Assembly (NCBI RefSeq): GCF_014199295.1
Contig: NZ_JACIJH010000003.1
Span: 349,613 to 413,612, forward strand
DNA: 64,000 bases
DNA from: Sphingopyxis panaciterrulae
GTDB lineage: Bacteria; Pseudomonadota; Alphaproteobacteria; Sphingomonadales; Sphingomonadaceae
Reading direction: 5' to 3'
Shown: in pieces, positions 63,784 through 64,000 of the stretch
Layout: every line of letters begins with the position of its first letter
Numbering within the stretch: the stretch's first letter is position 1
Position numbers and translations under genes: made by a program
Notes under the pieces: generated by a model
Told to the model about the DNA's origin: nothing
What the model saw: only the letters and a program-made list of their open reading frames with translations
The model's database searches: none

Positions 63784-64000
63784 TCTTCACCTCTTTTCGA
63801 TCATTTGGAAGCTAACGGTCGGCAAGCAGTGTGCTGGCCGTGGCACATGGCGACGGTGAATGTCTGCTTCTTACGATTCAGGCTTGAAAGCCGACCGTCC
63901 GAAACCGTTTAGAGTTTCGGACGCCGCCAGGCGTCGGAAAGTCTTCGGTGCCCGAACCGCGGTGGTCATGGGCTGAGCTATGGGGAAAGCTGTTTGGTGC
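63784..64000. other. Terminal intergenic stretch with perfect inverted repeat
   Basis: No gene is supported. CGTCCGAAAC (63896-63905) and GTTTCGGACG (63914-63923) are a perfect 10-bp inverted repeat with an 8-bp loop. No T-run follows, so it is not a standard terminator; it could be an operator or mobile-element end. Confidence 0.5.

Noticed and set aside
63860..63976. 38-codon plus-strand ORF after the JAMM gene
   Set aside because: It spans the inverted repeat, has no ribosome site and no similarity.

Overview
The window is GC-rich DNA of alphaproteobacterial type. Codon use, the small-protein families, the Trb/TraG conjugation module and the KatE/GT4/GH130 stress genes all point to a sphingomonad (Sphingomonas/Sphingopyxis-like). 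This assignment is an inference from gene content. No rRNA, tRNA or CRISPR array was found.

Layout. (1) 1-19,925, minus strand: one uninterrupted, incomplete giant gene (at least 6,641 codons) for a LEPR-XLL surface or secreted protein. It is built of PPC-like repeats, three LamG domains, a lectin-like domain and about 17 CARDB repeats. Long plus-strand ORFs here are in-register antisense artefacts. (2) 19,976-23,650: a graveyard of mobile DNA. It holds an IS110 transposase tail fused in frame to an IS256-type tail, a P4-type integrase remnant cut by the IS256 end, a deletion scar of an older conjugation island, and a decayed reverse transcriptase. (3) 23,979-29,868: cspA-like and infA genes followed by many small unknown proteins, including a paralogous family starting MD(x)2-QL(x)YHHQMA. 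Several have a leader with a GACTGAGAGAC-like box and a hairpin that buries the Shine-Dalgarno sequence. (4) 29,875-40,739: a probable stress and carbohydrate block with a GT4 glycosyltransferase coupled to a GH130 phosphorylase, small proteins, a KefB/YbaL-type antiporter, an FAD oxidoreductase, the large catalase KatE and another small-protein pair. (5) 40,950-53,123: a minus-strand Trb conjugation operon (traG, copG-like, trbB-C-D-E-J-L-F-G-I, DUF2274, HTH) without a relaxase in the window. (6) 53,483-63,783: a two-armed island. The left arm encodes XRE regulator, ImmA/IrrE-type protease, a one-TM protein, a 1,423-residue TPR/PIN-like protein and a 641-residue helical protein. The divergent right arm encodes a 49-residue Pro/His-rich peptide ending in Gly, an E2-E1 (ThiF) fusion and a JAMM isopeptidase.

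How the parts may work together. The island at 53.5-63.8 kb is the best candidate for an undescribed system. It has a complete ubiquitin-like activation, conjugation and deconjugation pair, but no ubiquitin-fold protein and no CD-NTase. It is coupled through one 132-bp divergent control region, with an operator-like palindrome inside the promoter spacer, to an XRE/ImmA switch and a large PIN-like effector candidate. Its position directly beside the conjugation genes fits a cargo or defence hotspot of an integrative element. The scar at 21.8-22.8 kb shows that a related element was present before and collapsed by internal deletion.
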